From the NCBI RefSeq assembly GCF_963665245.1, contig NZ_OY762269.1, forward strand, positions 248,001 through 312,000: DNA of 64,000 nucleotides, in the 5' to 3' direction. The translations under genes were made by a program, and so were the position numbers. Below the pieces are notes generated by a model. That model had not been told where the DNA came from. It was given only the letters and a program-made list of their open reading frames with translations, and made no database searches. This document shows positions 1 to 9,300 of this stretch, in pieces (the first letter of the stretch is position 1; each line of letters opens with the position of its first letter). The DNA comes from an uncultured Paludibaculum sp. Lineage in GTDB: Bacteria; Acidobacteriota; Terriglobia; Bryobacterales; Bryobacteraceae.

Positions 1-1
1 C

Positions 2-199
2 TCCATCGATAACGCCTCCACGCCGGATCCGGCTGTCATGCTCCGCCTCGCCAGTTGTCAGATTAAGGTCAACAAGCTCGACGACGCCCTCGCGATGGTC
101 GACAAGGCGCTGGCCGACCCCAACGCCCATCCTCAGGTGAAGGCTGCGGCCACCCAGCTCAAGATGGATATCAACAAGGCCAAGTCGGCGGCGAAGTAA
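2..199 (+). CDS. C-terminal end of a TPR-like protein (partial)
   Basis: Open from the window edge to a TAA at 197-199, giving about 65 residues. The visible part is helical and alanine/lysine rich, with a TPR-like A-L-A-M-V-D-K-A-L pattern followed by a second helix. This resembles the C-terminus of tetratricopeptide proteins such as the YfgM/CpoB type. It ends 10 bp before rnc on the same strand, so the two are probably co-transcribed. The N-terminus and any membrane anchor lie outside the window, so the family is not certain. Confidence 0.6.
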   Translation, partial: SIDNASTPDPAVMLRLASCQIKVNKLDDALAMVDKALADPNAHPQVKAAATQLKMDINKAKSAAK

Positions 200-209
200 G
201 TAATCGAAG

Positions 210-950
210 ATGCGCGCACCCCTGGAGGAGCTGGAACGCCGGCTCGGTCATACTTTTGCCGATCGTGAACTGCTCCTCCGTGCGCTCACCCACAAGTCCC
301 TCCTGGCCGATGTCCCCCTGGATGCCTACGACTCGGAGAGCATTGTCCGCGACAATGAGCAACTCGAGTTCCTCGGCGATGCTGTGCTCGGTTTCCTGGC
401 CAGCGAATTCGTACTCCTTCTCTGTCCTTCCTACCCCGAGGGGAAACTCTCCAAGCTGAAAGCCCATCTGGTCAGCGCCGCCCACCTGCTCAGCACCGCC
501 CAAGCCATTGGTCTGGGCGAATACCTGCTGCTGGGGCGCGGTGAGGAGATGAGTGGTGGACGCGGCAAGAAAGCCCTGCTGGCCAATGCCGTGGAGGCCC
601 TCATCGCGGCGCTCTACCTCGATGCCGGCCCGGTGGCGGGCCTCGACGTCTGCCGCCGCTTCCTCGAGAAATACGTCTGGAGCGGCATCCGCGTCGAGCA
701 ACTCGGCGAAGCCGAAGTGCCTGTGGACGCCAAAAGCGCCCTCCAGGAACTCGCCCAGTCTCTGAAACTGCCCGTGCCGCGTTACGTGATTGTGCAGGAA
801 TCGGGTCCGGAGCACGCCAAGACCTTCATGGTCGAAGCGCGTGTCGGCAAGGAGTTCACCGCCCAGTCGGAAGGCACTTCCAAGAAGGCGGCTGGCCAGA
901 AAGCCGCTGAACTCCTCCTGCAGCAGTTGCAGTCGCTTTACTCGGCCTGA
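210..950 (+). CDS. rnc: Ribonuclease III
   Basis: This is a double-stranded-RNA endonuclease that processes rRNA precursors and other structured RNAs in the cytoplasm. The 246-residue product has the RNase III signature around residues 49-60 (NEQLEFLGDAVL, containing the catalytic Glu/Asp region). A second acidic cluster follows in the middle of the nuclease domain. A C-terminal dsRNA-binding domain spans roughly residues 172-243, ending in the typical KKAAGQKAAELLL helix. Length matches the family. The ATG lies 10 bp after the preceding stop, which suggests an operon with the TPR protein. Confidence 0.96.
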   Translation: MRAPLEELERRLGHTFADRELLLRALTHKSLLADVPLDAYDSESIVRDNEQLEFLGDAVLGFLASEFVLLLCPSYPEGKLSKLKAHLVSAAHLLSTAQAIGLGEYLLLGRGEEMSGGRGKKALLANAVEALIAALYLDAGPVAGLDVCRRFLEKYVWSGIRVEQLGEAEVPVDAKSALQELAQSLKLPVPRYVIVQESGPEHAKTFMVEARVGKEFTAQSEGTSKKAAGQKAAELLLQQLQSLYSA

Positions 951-1070
951 AGCCCCACCCGCCGAATCCTCCACCTCGCTCGTCAGGAACAAGGGCGGCG
1001 CTCCGCAGCCGCGTGAGGTCCAACTGCGTCTACTTCGGCCGTCGCCTCTCACCAGAACCCCTGTCGGACC

Positions 1071-1868
1071 TTACTGTGCATTCCCTTTCTTCGCCCCGGC
1101 CCCACCCTGCACCGGCTCTTCAGCCGCCGCCAGTTCGTTCAGTACAACGATGTCCACCCTCCGATTCCTCCTCCGCCCTTCATCCGTCTCATTGCTCGCC
1201 ACCGGAGCCGTGTCCGCGAAACCCGAAATAGCCATCCGGCTGCGGTCTAGTCCGAAACGCTCCGCAAACAGCTCCAGCATGGCAATGCCCCGCGCCGCAG
1301 AAAGATCCCAATTGCTGCGAAACCGCGATGTACTGATTGGGATCGAGTCGGTGTGCCCCTCCAGCCGGATCGGGTTCGGATACTTCCTGATCTCGTTGGC
1401 GATCACCTCCAGCATGGGCAGGGTTTTGGGGTCCAGCATGTCTCCTCCGGAGGGGAAGAACGTCGCCTCCTTCAGGCTGATTACCAGGCCCCGCCGTTCC
1501 ATCCTTACTTCCAACCGCCCGGATGCGATCTCTTTCTTCAAGGTCTCATTCAGCTGATGCAATGACGGCAGCAGTTCCACCGGCCTCTGTTTGCTGGCCA
1601 TCGAAGGCAAAACCACCACGGGCTGTGCATTTGCGGGTGCGGTCTGCCCGGGTTCGTTCTTCAGCAGTCGCGACAACGCATGGCCAAACGTGCCTTCCTG
1701 CAGAGCCTCCCGAAAGGCCTGCGAGATGCGCGTCGCCTGCTCCTTGTTCGTCTGGGAATTGGCGTACATCATCACAAAGAAGGCAAACAACAGTGTCATG
1801 AAGTCCGCATAGGACACCAGCCACCGTTCGTGATTGGGATGTTCGGGCGGCTTCGGTTTTCGTGCCAT
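1071..1868 (-). CDS. motB: Flagellar motor stator protein MotB (OmpA-domain)
   Basis: This is the peptidoglycan-anchored half of the proton- or sodium-driven flagellar stator. The N-terminus has a short cytoplasmic basic segment and one membrane helix (about residues 17-38). The helix carries the essential aspartate in SYADFMTLLFAFF (Asp22). The C-terminal OmpA-like domain (about 110-245) contains the peptidoglycan-binding motif LEGHTDS and the RRNRRVDI end motif. At 265 residues the size is normal. It starts 9 bp after the motA stop, as the third gene of flbD-motA-motB. Confidence 0.93.
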   Translation of the reverse strand: MARKPKPPEHPNHERWLVSYADFMTLLFAFFVMMYANSQTNKEQATRISQAFREALQEGTFGHALSRLLKNEPGQTAPANAQPVVVLPSMASKQRPVELLPSLHQLNETLKKEIASGRLEVRMERRGLVISLKEATFFPSGGDMLDPKTLPMLEVIANEIRKYPNPIRLEGHTDSIPISTSRFRSNWDLSAARGIAMLELFAERFGLDRSRMAISGFADTAPVASNETDEGRRRNRRVDIVVLNELAAAEEPVQGGAGAKKGNAQ

Positions 1869-1877
1869 GGGTGGACC

Positions 1878-2726
1878 TCAGGCCGCCGATCTCTGCAGAC
1901 CCGCTTGCCGCTTTGTCTCTCGCCCGGGCGCCAGGCTCGTGTAGGCCTCCAACTTCCCTCTCAACATCTTCGGATTCATGCCCTCGACAATCCCGCATAC
2001 CCCTTCCAGCATCATCTCCCGCTTGTCGCGCTCCGCCGCCCCGCGCAGCTTGATCTTGAGCGCCGCGGGCAGGAACAGCAGGTTCGCCGAGCCCACGCCG
2101 TAGATGGTCGCGACGAATGCCGCCGCAATCCCCTTACCGACCTTGTTCATGTCCGACAGCTCGCCCATCACGATGATCAGGCCCAACACGGCGCCGATGA
2201 TACCGATGGTTGGCGCAAACCCACCGGCGATCTCAAACACCTTCGCCTCTTCATCCAGCCGCCGTTCGGCCACATCCATCTCCAGTTCCATCGAGGCCCT
2301 GATCTCGTGCAAATCCATCCCGTCCACGGCCAGCATCATGCTTTTCCTCAGAAACGCATCCTCAATCTCCAATGCCTCCTGCTCCAGCGAGACGATTCCG
2401 TTCTTGCGGGCGCGCAATGAAAAGCTCACCATGTCCTCCATGGTGTCCTGGCTGTCGTCCTCATACTCGAACAGGAGATCCGAAGCACGCCGCACCGCGC
2501 GCTTCACCAGCTCCAGCGGATTCGCCACCAGCGTCGCGCCCAGACTGCCGCCCAACACGATCAACGCCGCCGAGGTCCCCCAGAGATCCCCCGCGCGTCC
2601 ATGCTCCAGCGCATAGCCGCCCAGAATCCCCATTAGCGACAGTCCCACGCCGCTCAGCGTGCCCAGATCCAGCTTTCTCTTGGGTGTCGCTGACACCCGC
2701 CCCCTCGACTCCACGTGCCTGCTCAT
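1878..2726 (-). CDS. motA: Flagellar motor stator protein MotA
   Basis: This is the membrane partner of MotB in the flagellar stator ion channel. The 282-residue protein shows four hydrophobic segments, two near the N-terminus and two around residues 180-240. It has the conserved GGFAPTIGIIGAVLGLI segment (TM3) and GIAAAFVATIYGVG (TM4), with a large charged cytoplasmic loop between the pairs. Its ATG overlaps the flbD stop by 4 bp (ATGA), indicating translational coupling. About 25 extra N-terminal residues precede the first helix, so the true start could be slightly downstream. Confidence 0.93.
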   Translation of the reverse strand: MSRHVESRGRVSATPKRKLDLGTLSGVGLSLMGILGGYALEHGRAGDLWGTSAALIVLGGSLGATLVANPLELVKRAVRRASDLLFEYEDDSQDTMEDMVSFSLRARKNGIVSLEQEALEIEDAFLRKSMMLAVDGMDLHEIRASMELEMDVAERRLDEEAKVFEIAGGFAPTIGIIGAVLGLIIVMGELSDMNKVGKGIAAAFVATIYGVGSANLLFLPAALKIKLRGAAERDKREMMLEGVCGIVEGMNPKMLRGKLEAYTSLAPGRETKRQAGLQRSAA

Positions 2727-2941
2727 AGCCGGCCCGACCCTTGCGCCGGCCCCTGCGCCACGGGTTGAATACTGCGCCGAAATTCCACCACTCTTCGCAC
2801 CACCTCCTCGGGATCCTCCGCCACCAGGATCTTCGTGCCGTTCACCGTTGTGATGAGCGTGTCCGGGGTCGTGTCTATGAACTCAATCAAGTCTGAGTTC
2901 AGATAGAACCGTGCCTGGTTGATTCGCGTCAAGCGGACCAT
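2723..2941 (-). CDS. flbD: FlbD-family flagellar protein
   Basis: A 72-residue protein of the small FlbD family often found between flagellar hook genes and motAB. It has the family pattern MVRLTRIN at the start, then LNSDLIEFIDTTPDTLIT and a TTVNGTKILV strand followed by an E-D-P-E-E-V helix. Function is not well defined biochemically; the association with flagellar operons is the main evidence. It is the first gene of the local motility cluster and overlaps motA by 4 bp. No other flagellar gene is visible upstream, where a MerR regulator follows. Confidence 0.85.
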   Translation of the reverse strand: MVRLTRINQARFYLNSDLIEFIDTTPDTLITTVNGTKILVAEDPEEVVRRVVEFRRSIQPVAQGPAQGSGRL

Positions 2942-3068
2942 GCGGGTGACCTCAAGAGGCCATATCGTCCCCGCCTACCGTTCTTTAACCCTTTTTTGGG
3001 CGAAGATCGGACGCACTTTACATTTCTAGTGGAGTTGCAGAACAGTTAGGATGGGCCGGCGCCCTGAA

Positions 3069-3524
3069 CTACCGAAGTAGTTCCAGAATCGCCTTCAGCT
3101 CGGCCTTCACGCCCGACATCTTTTCCGACGCCCGCGCCGCCATCTGGACCGGATCCGGTCCAAACAGGCTGCTCTGTGTGGGAGGCGGGGGAGGAGTGGC
3201 CGGGGTGCTCGCCGACGAACGGGGCGATGACTTGCGCTGGTGCAGAAACGTGCGCGCCCCTTCGATCGTGAAGCGCTTCTCGTACAGCAAGTGCTTGATC
3301 TCCAGCACCATCTCGACGTCCTTGCGGCGGTAGAGGCGCTGGTTCGTGCCCGACTTCTTGGGCGAAAGCTGATTGAACTCGGTTTCCCAGTAGCGCAGCA
3401 CGTACGACTTGATCCCCGTGATCCGGCTGACATCGCCGATCCGGAAGTACAGTTTGTTCGGAATCTCTACCGGCTGGGGCCGGGTTGCTGCGGTGGCCAT
3501 CGGGTTGTGAGAGTCTACCGTCAT
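3069..3524 (-). CDS. MerR-family transcriptional regulator
   Basis: A 151-residue DNA-binding protein. The winged helix-turn-helix lies at about residues 22-92: IPNKLYFRIGDVSRITGIKS is followed by VLRYWETEF, the YWE pattern typical of MerR proteins. A short proline/serine-rich linker and a small C-terminal helix follow. There is no cysteine-rich metal-binding loop, so it is not a classical metal sensor. It resembles the small MerR/HspR/MlrA-like regulators that sit near housekeeping genes in acidobacteria and deltaproteobacteria. It is divergent from rlmB with about 88 bp between starts. The target is unknown. Confidence 0.85.
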   Translation of the reverse strand: MTVDSHNPMATAATRPQPVEIPNKLYFRIGDVSRITGIKSYVLRYWETEFNQLSPKKSGTNQRLYRRKDVEMVLEIKHLLYEKRFTIEGARTFLHQRKSSPRSSASTPATPPPPPTQSSLFGPDPVQMAARASEKMSGVKAELKAILELLR

Positions 3525-3612
3525 CCTAGAGAAAGACTAACCCGGCGTCAACCATTTCCGGCTCTTTTTGTTTGATGCGCTGTACCCCCGCCTTCGTTAC
3601 CATGAAATCGTC

Positions 3613-4323
3613 ATGGCCTTCATTGCCGGCATCCATCCTGTCCGCGAAGCCCTACGAGCCGGTCAGTCCCTCGACCGCGTCCACATCGTCAAAGGAGCCG
3701 CCGGGCCCCGCCTCCAGGAGATCATCGAACTCTGTCGCGCCGCCAAGCTGCCGGTCCGTTTCGACACCCGCGAAGCGCTCGACCGTCTCGTGAAAGGCCT
3801 GCCGCATCAGGGAGTTGTGGCCGTTCCGTCCACCCAGGTGGCCCACACTCTCGAATCCGTCCTCAACAAACCCGGCCTACTCGTGGTTCTGGATGGAGTG
3901 GAGGACCCCCACAATCTGGGCGCCATTGTCCGCACCGCCCACGCTGCCGGCGCGACGGCTGTAGTAATTCCGGAGCGCCGGGCCGTCGGCCTGACGGAAA
4001 CCGTCGCCAAGGCCGCCGCCGGAGCCCTGGCCCTACTCCCGGTCGTCAAAGTAAACAATATCAACCGGGCCCTGGAGACCCTCAAACAGCACGGCTTCTG
4101 GATCTACGGAGTGGACGAGCGCGGAAAGCAGAACTACTCCGACACCGAATTCACCAACCCGGCAGCCATCGTCCTGGGCGGCGAAGGCCGCGGTCTGCAC
4201 GAGCAGACCCGCCACCACTGCGACTTCCTCATCCGCATCCCCATGGCGGGCCAGATCGCGTCCCTCAATGTCTCAGTGGCCGCCGGCGTGGTGCTCTTCG
4301 ACTGGCGCCGCCGGAACCCCTGA
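3613..4323 (+). CDS. rlmB: 23S rRNA (guanosine-2'-O-)-methyltransferase RlmB (TrmH family)
   Basis: This SPOUT-class enzyme methylates the 2'-O of a conserved guanosine (G2251 in E. coli numbering) in 23S rRNA using SAM. The 236-residue form begins MAFIAGIHPVREAL, matching the N-terminal substrate-binding domain. A TTG 45 bp upstream (3568) is in frame but would add residues that do not look like the family. SPOUT motifs are clear: the VEDPHNLGAIVRTAHAAG loop, VLGGEGRGL (motif 2) and IPMAGQIASLNVSVAAGV (motif 3, trefoil knot). It converges with the FAD oxidoreductase gene with only 2 bp between stops. Confidence 0.93.
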   Translation: MAFIAGIHPVREALRAGQSLDRVHIVKGAAGPRLQEIIELCRAAKLPVRFDTREALDRLVKGLPHQGVVAVPSTQVAHTLESVLNKPGLLVVLDGVEDPHNLGAIVRTAHAAGATAVVIPERRAVGLTETVAKAAAGALALLPVVKVNNINRALETLKQHGFWIYGVDERGKQNYSDTEFTNPAAIVLGGEGRGLHEQTRHHCDFLIRIPMAGQIASLNVSVAAGVVLFDWRRRNP

Positions 4324-4325
4324 GG

Positions 4326-6347
4326 TCAGTTCAGCGAAGCGATCCATTCACAGGCCTCGTCGCGCCGTACCGTGGTCTTCGATTCCAACTCGAACTTCTG
4401 TTTATTGAATGGTTTACCGGCCTGCCGCAGCGCCCCCTCGGTCATCTTCCGGAACACCTCCGGAGTCACCGGAGCATCGGGGTAGACGAACGCCAGCGAG
4501 TCCTTATACGACGCATAGGTCAGGTATTGCCGGACCTCGAAGGGCAGGAACGGCTGGCCCGACGAAGTGCTGGCATCGTACAGCGTTTCTATGTACTTGA
4601 ACGCCTCGTGACCACGCGGAGCGTCGCGGAAGTGCGCGCCTGTGATACTCAATGGCAGCCCCAATCCCTTCACTAGCAGCCTCGACAGCTCGCCCACCGT
4701 GATGGGCCGTTCCGGATGGAAACGATAGTTTTCGTCGCCGTCCACCGCACCCATCAGGCTCAGCTTCTGGATCGCGGCAAAGTGCGCCGTGGACGCGTCT
4801 ACGTCCTGGTAAAAGAACAACTTGGCGCCAGAGGCCAGCAGCCGCTTCTGCAGATCGGGCACAGGCACCTCGCGAAACGAGATGCCCTTTTTCAGGGCGA
4901 GCACGGCCGCGGCCCCCGCCGCTTCGCCCAAGGCCGACCAGACCGGCTCCATGCGTACCGACGTCATCGCCACGTGCGACGACGAGATGGCGACCGGCAC
5001 CAGCAGACCCTCGCGGTTCACCGGCACCAGCACCCCATACGGGATCTGGTACGGACCCGTGACATCCACCAGATTGATGGCCCCTTCGCCCGAGCACCTG
5101 GAGTCCCGATTCGTCGGATTCTGCACGTTGTGCGAGTCCATCTCGTACAGCCCGATGGCGATACTGTCAGGATGCAGAGGACCGCGCAACCCATTGCCCC
5201 GTAAGTCCTTATGGATGTCGCTCTCGGTCAGCTTGTAGAGTCCGTGGATGCGCCGCGCCTCGCGCACATACAGTTTGTAGGGGAAGTTGCCGTTGTCGGT
5301 GAACTCGTCGTCGGCCAGCCCGAAGTTGGGCTGCTTGCCCTCGGTCTGGATGTAGTAGAGAAACCCTAGGGCGTAGTCGCGATACTTCTTCGCGATCTCC
5401 GCTCGCTCGGGCCAACTCGCTTCGGGGTAGGCCCACTGCGGACCCGACCAGTCGTTGCCCCAATTGATGCCCAACACGTCCACTTTCCCGTTGGGCAGGT
5501 AAGCCTTGAGGGGCGACCACTTATAGCGGGTCGGATCATACCCGGGCGGGGGAGTTTTGATCCTGTGCGGGCCGTCCGCCTTGCCGTAGTCCTTCACCAG
5601 GAAACGGTAGTTGTAGGCCATGATCTTCCTGTCGCCTTGGCCGCTGCCGCCGGGCAGGATGGTGCCCGGCAACTGGTACACACCCTCGCAGAACGCATCG
5701 GTATAGATTTCACCCGCGTGGGGCTCCTCGGCCGAGCGCGCCTCCCGACCCAAGTCATACGGCACACCCGCGAACGCCGCGACATCGCCTTCGTACGTCG
5801 CGTCGATCACGGCACGGCCGCGGTAAGTATGCTCCGTGCCCTGGGCGTCCTTCGTCACCACGGCCGCCACCCGGTTGCCTTCCACCTGGGCGGCCACCGG
5901 CACCTCCCGGTAGTAGGTCTGGATACTCGGGTGCTCGGCCAGCATCTGGCGGTAGACCATCACGCCGACCTTGGGCTCCCAGGCCTGTCCCATGGGGACA
6001 CTGTGGCGGATGCGCGGCGCTGCCAGTTGGGCTTTCACCACCGGGTCGTTGGCCAACTCGGTCCGGTGATAGTACGCAATCCGCTGGCGGAAATCCTCGA
6101 ACACACCGCTGACCGACTGGACCATGGCATCGTCGGCCCGGGACACACCGCTGGTGAGCAAGCCGCCGGGAACGGGCATCTCCTCCACCAGGGCGACCGT
6201 GAGCTTGGCCCGGCCGGCCTGGATGGCTGCGGCGATGCCGGCGGGCGTCGCGCCAATCACCACCACATCGTACGAATCGAGTCGCTGGGCGGGCAGCAGG
6301 GCGCAGCAGGACGCCAAAACGACAAATGTTGTTTTTAGGGTTTTCAT
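4326..6347 (-). CDS. Exported FAD-dependent oxidoreductase with SLH-like C-terminus
   Basis: A 673-residue flavoprotein of the FAD_oxidored superfamily. A leader (MKTLKTTFVVLASCCALLPA) is followed by the dinucleotide-binding segment VVVIGATPAGIAAA. LASC within the leader could also be a lipobox. Mid-protein stretches such as AVIDATYEGDVAAFAGVPYDLGREA are typical of xanthan-lyase-associated or uncharacterised FAD proteins. Near the C-terminus (about 530-600), LMGAVDGDENYRFHPERPIT resembles an S-layer homology repeat, which is unusual for this family. The ATG at 6347 is preferred over an upstream TTG at 6359. It lies just downstream of the TonB receptor on the same strand. The substrate is unknown. 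Confidence 0.78.
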   Translation of the reverse strand: MKTLKTTFVVLASCCALLPAQRLDSYDVVVIGATPAGIAAAIQAGRAKLTVALVEEMPVPGGLLTSGVSRADDAMVQSVSGVFEDFRQRIAYYHRTELANDPVVKAQLAAPRIRHSVPMGQAWEPKVGVMVYRQMLAEHPSIQTYYREVPVAAQVEGNRVAAVVTKDAQGTEHTYRGRAVIDATYEGDVAAFAGVPYDLGREARSAEEPHAGEIYTDAFCEGVYQLPGTILPGGSGQGDRKIMAYNYRFLVKDYGKADGPHRIKTPPPGYDPTRYKWSPLKAYLPNGKVDVLGINWGNDWSGPQWAYPEASWPERAEIAKKYRDYALGFLYYIQTEGKQPNFGLADDEFTDNGNFPYKLYVREARRIHGLYKLTESDIHKDLRGNGLRGPLHPDSIAIGLYEMDSHNVQNPTNRDSRCSGEGAINLVDVTGPYQIPYGVLVPVNREGLLVPVAISSSHVAMTSVRMEPVWSALGEAAGAAAVLALKKGISFREVPVPDLQKRLLASGAKLFFYQDVDASTAHFAAIQKLSLMGAVDGDENYRFHPERPITVGELSRLLVKGLGLPLSITGAHFRDAPRGHEAFKYIETLYDASTSSGQPFLPFEVRQYLTYASYKDSLAFVYPDAPVTPEVFRKMTEGALRQAGKPFNKQKFELESKTTVRRDEACEWIASLN

Positions 6348-6378
6348 GCTTGGAGCCAAAACGACAGATGTTGTTTAT

Positions 6379-9300
6379 CTAGAAATAGAGCTTCAGCGCC
6401 AGTTGGATGTTGCGCGGAGCACGGGCCGAGGTGATACGCCCAAACTGCAGTGGAGCGCTCACGTTCGTAGCCGGGGCAAACCACTGTGTGTGATTGAAAG
6501 CATTGAAGAACTCAGCCCGGAACTGGAGGTTGTAGCGCTCCAGGAAGGACGTGTTCTTCATCGCTGCCAGGTTCCAGCTGTTCGTGCCCGGTCCGATGAT
6601 GATGTTGCGGCCAGCGGTGCCGAACGTCCCTGACGGCGGAGCCACAAACGCCGCCGTGTCGAACCAGCGCAGGATGTTGCGGTCGCGGGAGTCCAGATTC
6701 CCGGCGCCGATGCGGTTGGCGCGTAGAGCGGTGAACGAGCCCGCGCCGGAGGTGTCCGCGGCCGAGATGGTCAGGGGGAAGCCGCCCTGCATGGTAGCGA
6801 TCGCGCTGGTCTGCCAGCCGGCGGCCAACACGCGGATGATGCCTTTGGCGTTGCGGGCAAATGGCAGCTCATAGGTCGCCACGGCCGTGAAGCGGTGGCG
6901 CACGTCGAAGTCGCTCAAACCACGATCGGCGCCGAGGTTCGTGGCGTCCTGGTTGGCGGCCGAAGAGGCGTTGGCGGAGTCCATGTCGATCGACTTCGAG
7001 TAGGTATAGTTCGCCAGCAGCGACCAGCCGGTCTTGAACTGGCGTTCCAGCCGCAGTTGCAGCGCGTTGTAGCTCGAATTCGAGTTCTTCTCGGAGGTCA
7101 GGATCGGGCCGAGGTTGGGCAGCGGGAAGTAGGGCACCGCCGCCGTGATCCGCTTCTGGTTGTAGTTGCGACGCTTCGACTGCTTGCGGCCCAGGGTGCC
7201 GACGTAGGAGGCTTCCGCCAGGTAGTCGCCGAAGATCCGCTTTTGAATGTTGAAGTTGAACTGCTGGACGTAGGGCGTACGGTCGGTCTTGAGGTGCGAG
7301 AACGTCGATGTACCGGGATCGATGCGATCCGGCGGACCCGGGTTCGGGAACAGGTTCTGGAAGAGGGTGCCCGGCGTGCCGGCCTTGGGATTGTTCGTGA
7401 CGGAAATCAGCGTCTGGAACGGCGGCACGAAGCCCAGGAAGTTCAGTTCGTTGGCCTGGGTGACGTCGTAGAAGATGCCGTAGCCGCCCCGGATCACCGT
7501 ATCCTTGCCCGCGTCATAGCTGAAGCCGAAGCGCGGAGCAAAGTTGTTGTAGTCCTCGTCCAACAGGGCACGCGAGGTATTGGGATTCAGGCTCAAGTCC
7601 TTCGGGTCAAAGGGGTTCTTGCGGGCGAAGATCAGGTTGCCCGTCGAGAAGTCGACGATGGCGATCTTGTTGTGGACATCGTAGGCTCGTTGCGCGTACT
7701 CGTACCTCAAGCCCAGCGACAAGTGGAGGCGCGAGGTGACCTTCCATTCATCCTGCGCGAAGAAGTTGTACGTCGTGTTGCGGAAGGCCGGGCTGTTCAC
7801 CGTGCGCGCGCCGCTGGCCGTGTTGAAGGCGCCCAGCAGATAGTCCGCCAGGGGATCGCCGCCTGTGCTGCCGCCGGCCGTCGAGGTCGTGAAGATTTTG
7901 GCGAACGAGATGTCGCCGTTCGGAGAGTTGGAGCTGTATACGTTGTACTGCAGCCGCCGGGTGTCGGCGCCCAGCTTGAGAACATGGTTGCCGCGCGTCA
8001 GGCTGAGGACGTCGGAGTACTGGAAACGATTGGAAATATAGCCGGTTGGGCGGCTGCCGCCGGAGACGTTGTAGCCGGTGATCGTCACACCGGGCAGGGC
8101 TCCGCCATCGGGCTCGTTGGGGACCGTGTTCTTCAACCCGATCGCCTGGGCCAGGTTCGTGCCGGGGATACCGATCGCCTTCTGGAAGATGTTGTCGCGG
8201 CTGTAGCCGAAGCGGAACTCGTTGACGGTTCGGGGCCCGAAGACGTGCGTCTCCTGGAGAGCGCCGTTGTACGTAGTCCAGGGGTATTCCTTGCTCCACA
8301 GCGGGTGGAGTGAAGGAGCCGTGTTCGGAGCGTCGTAATACGACCACCGGCCAAAGAGCTGATCCGTACTGCTGAGGGCATGATCGACCCGGAAGTGCAC
8401 CTGGTTGCTGTCGGCGATGGCGCTGGGCGAGACCGAGAGGTTGCTGTTGTTGATGGGCTGGGCCAGGTTGGCTACTGGGATGTAGTTGCTGAAGTTTTTG
8501 GTCGCCGGATCTAACCGATTGACAGGAATGATGTTACCCGGGAAAGCGGTCCGTACGCCGGCGGCGTCGGTGGTGAGCGGGTCGTAGATGACGCTGGAGA
8601 TCGACGACAGGTCGCCGCCCAGTTGGGCCTGGGTGGGTTCGCGGCCGAGCAGCGGGGTGGTGCGGCGGCTGCGGATCCCCTCGAAGTTGGTGAAGAAGAA
8701 GGTTTTGTCCTTGACTAGCGGGCCGCCGAGGCTGAAACCAAAGTCGTTGAGCTTGGTCTGTGCCTTGGCGCTGGTGTCGAAGTAGTTGCGGGCATTCATG
8801 ACGGAGTTCTGCAGGAACTCGAACGCCGTCCCGTGGATCTGGTTGGTGCCCGACTTGATCGAGATATTCATGACCGCCGCGGCATTACCGTACTCGGCGG
8901 ACATGGTGTTGCGGAGCATGCCGAACTGCTGGATGGCGTCCACCGAGACCGGCATGCTGGCGTTGCCCAGCCGTTCGCCGCGCGACTCGACGCCGTCGAT
9001 CAGGAAGGAAACAGACGATTCGCGCTGGCCGCTGACGAAGGCGCTCAGGTTGCCGCGGTTCGTGAAACTGGTCTGCAGGCTCTGGCCGTTCTCGCCGGTG
9101 ACGGGCACGACTCCGGCGGTCAACCCGGCCAGCGAAACGAAACTGCGCGAGATGGGCATGTCGACGATCGTCTTCTGGCCCAGGGTTTGGTTCAGGGTGG
9201 AGGTATCGGTTTCCACTTTGGTGGACGCTGCGTCGGAGACGGTGATGGTTTCACTCACCTCGCCGAGTTGCAGGGAGAGGTCCGCGCGGACGCTGCGGTC

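Noticed and set aside
171..1052. 293-residue minus-strand frame across rnc
   Set aside because: rnc on the plus strand carries the RNase III signature; the reverse frame has no family features.
3025..3060. Sigma-28-like flagellar promoter before flbD
   Set aside because: TAAAG and CCGAT are present but only about 5 nt apart instead of the needed spacing.
6895..8313. 472-residue plus-strand open frame opposite the TonB receptor
   Set aside because: Same antisense artefact; its composition follows the complement of the receptor codons.
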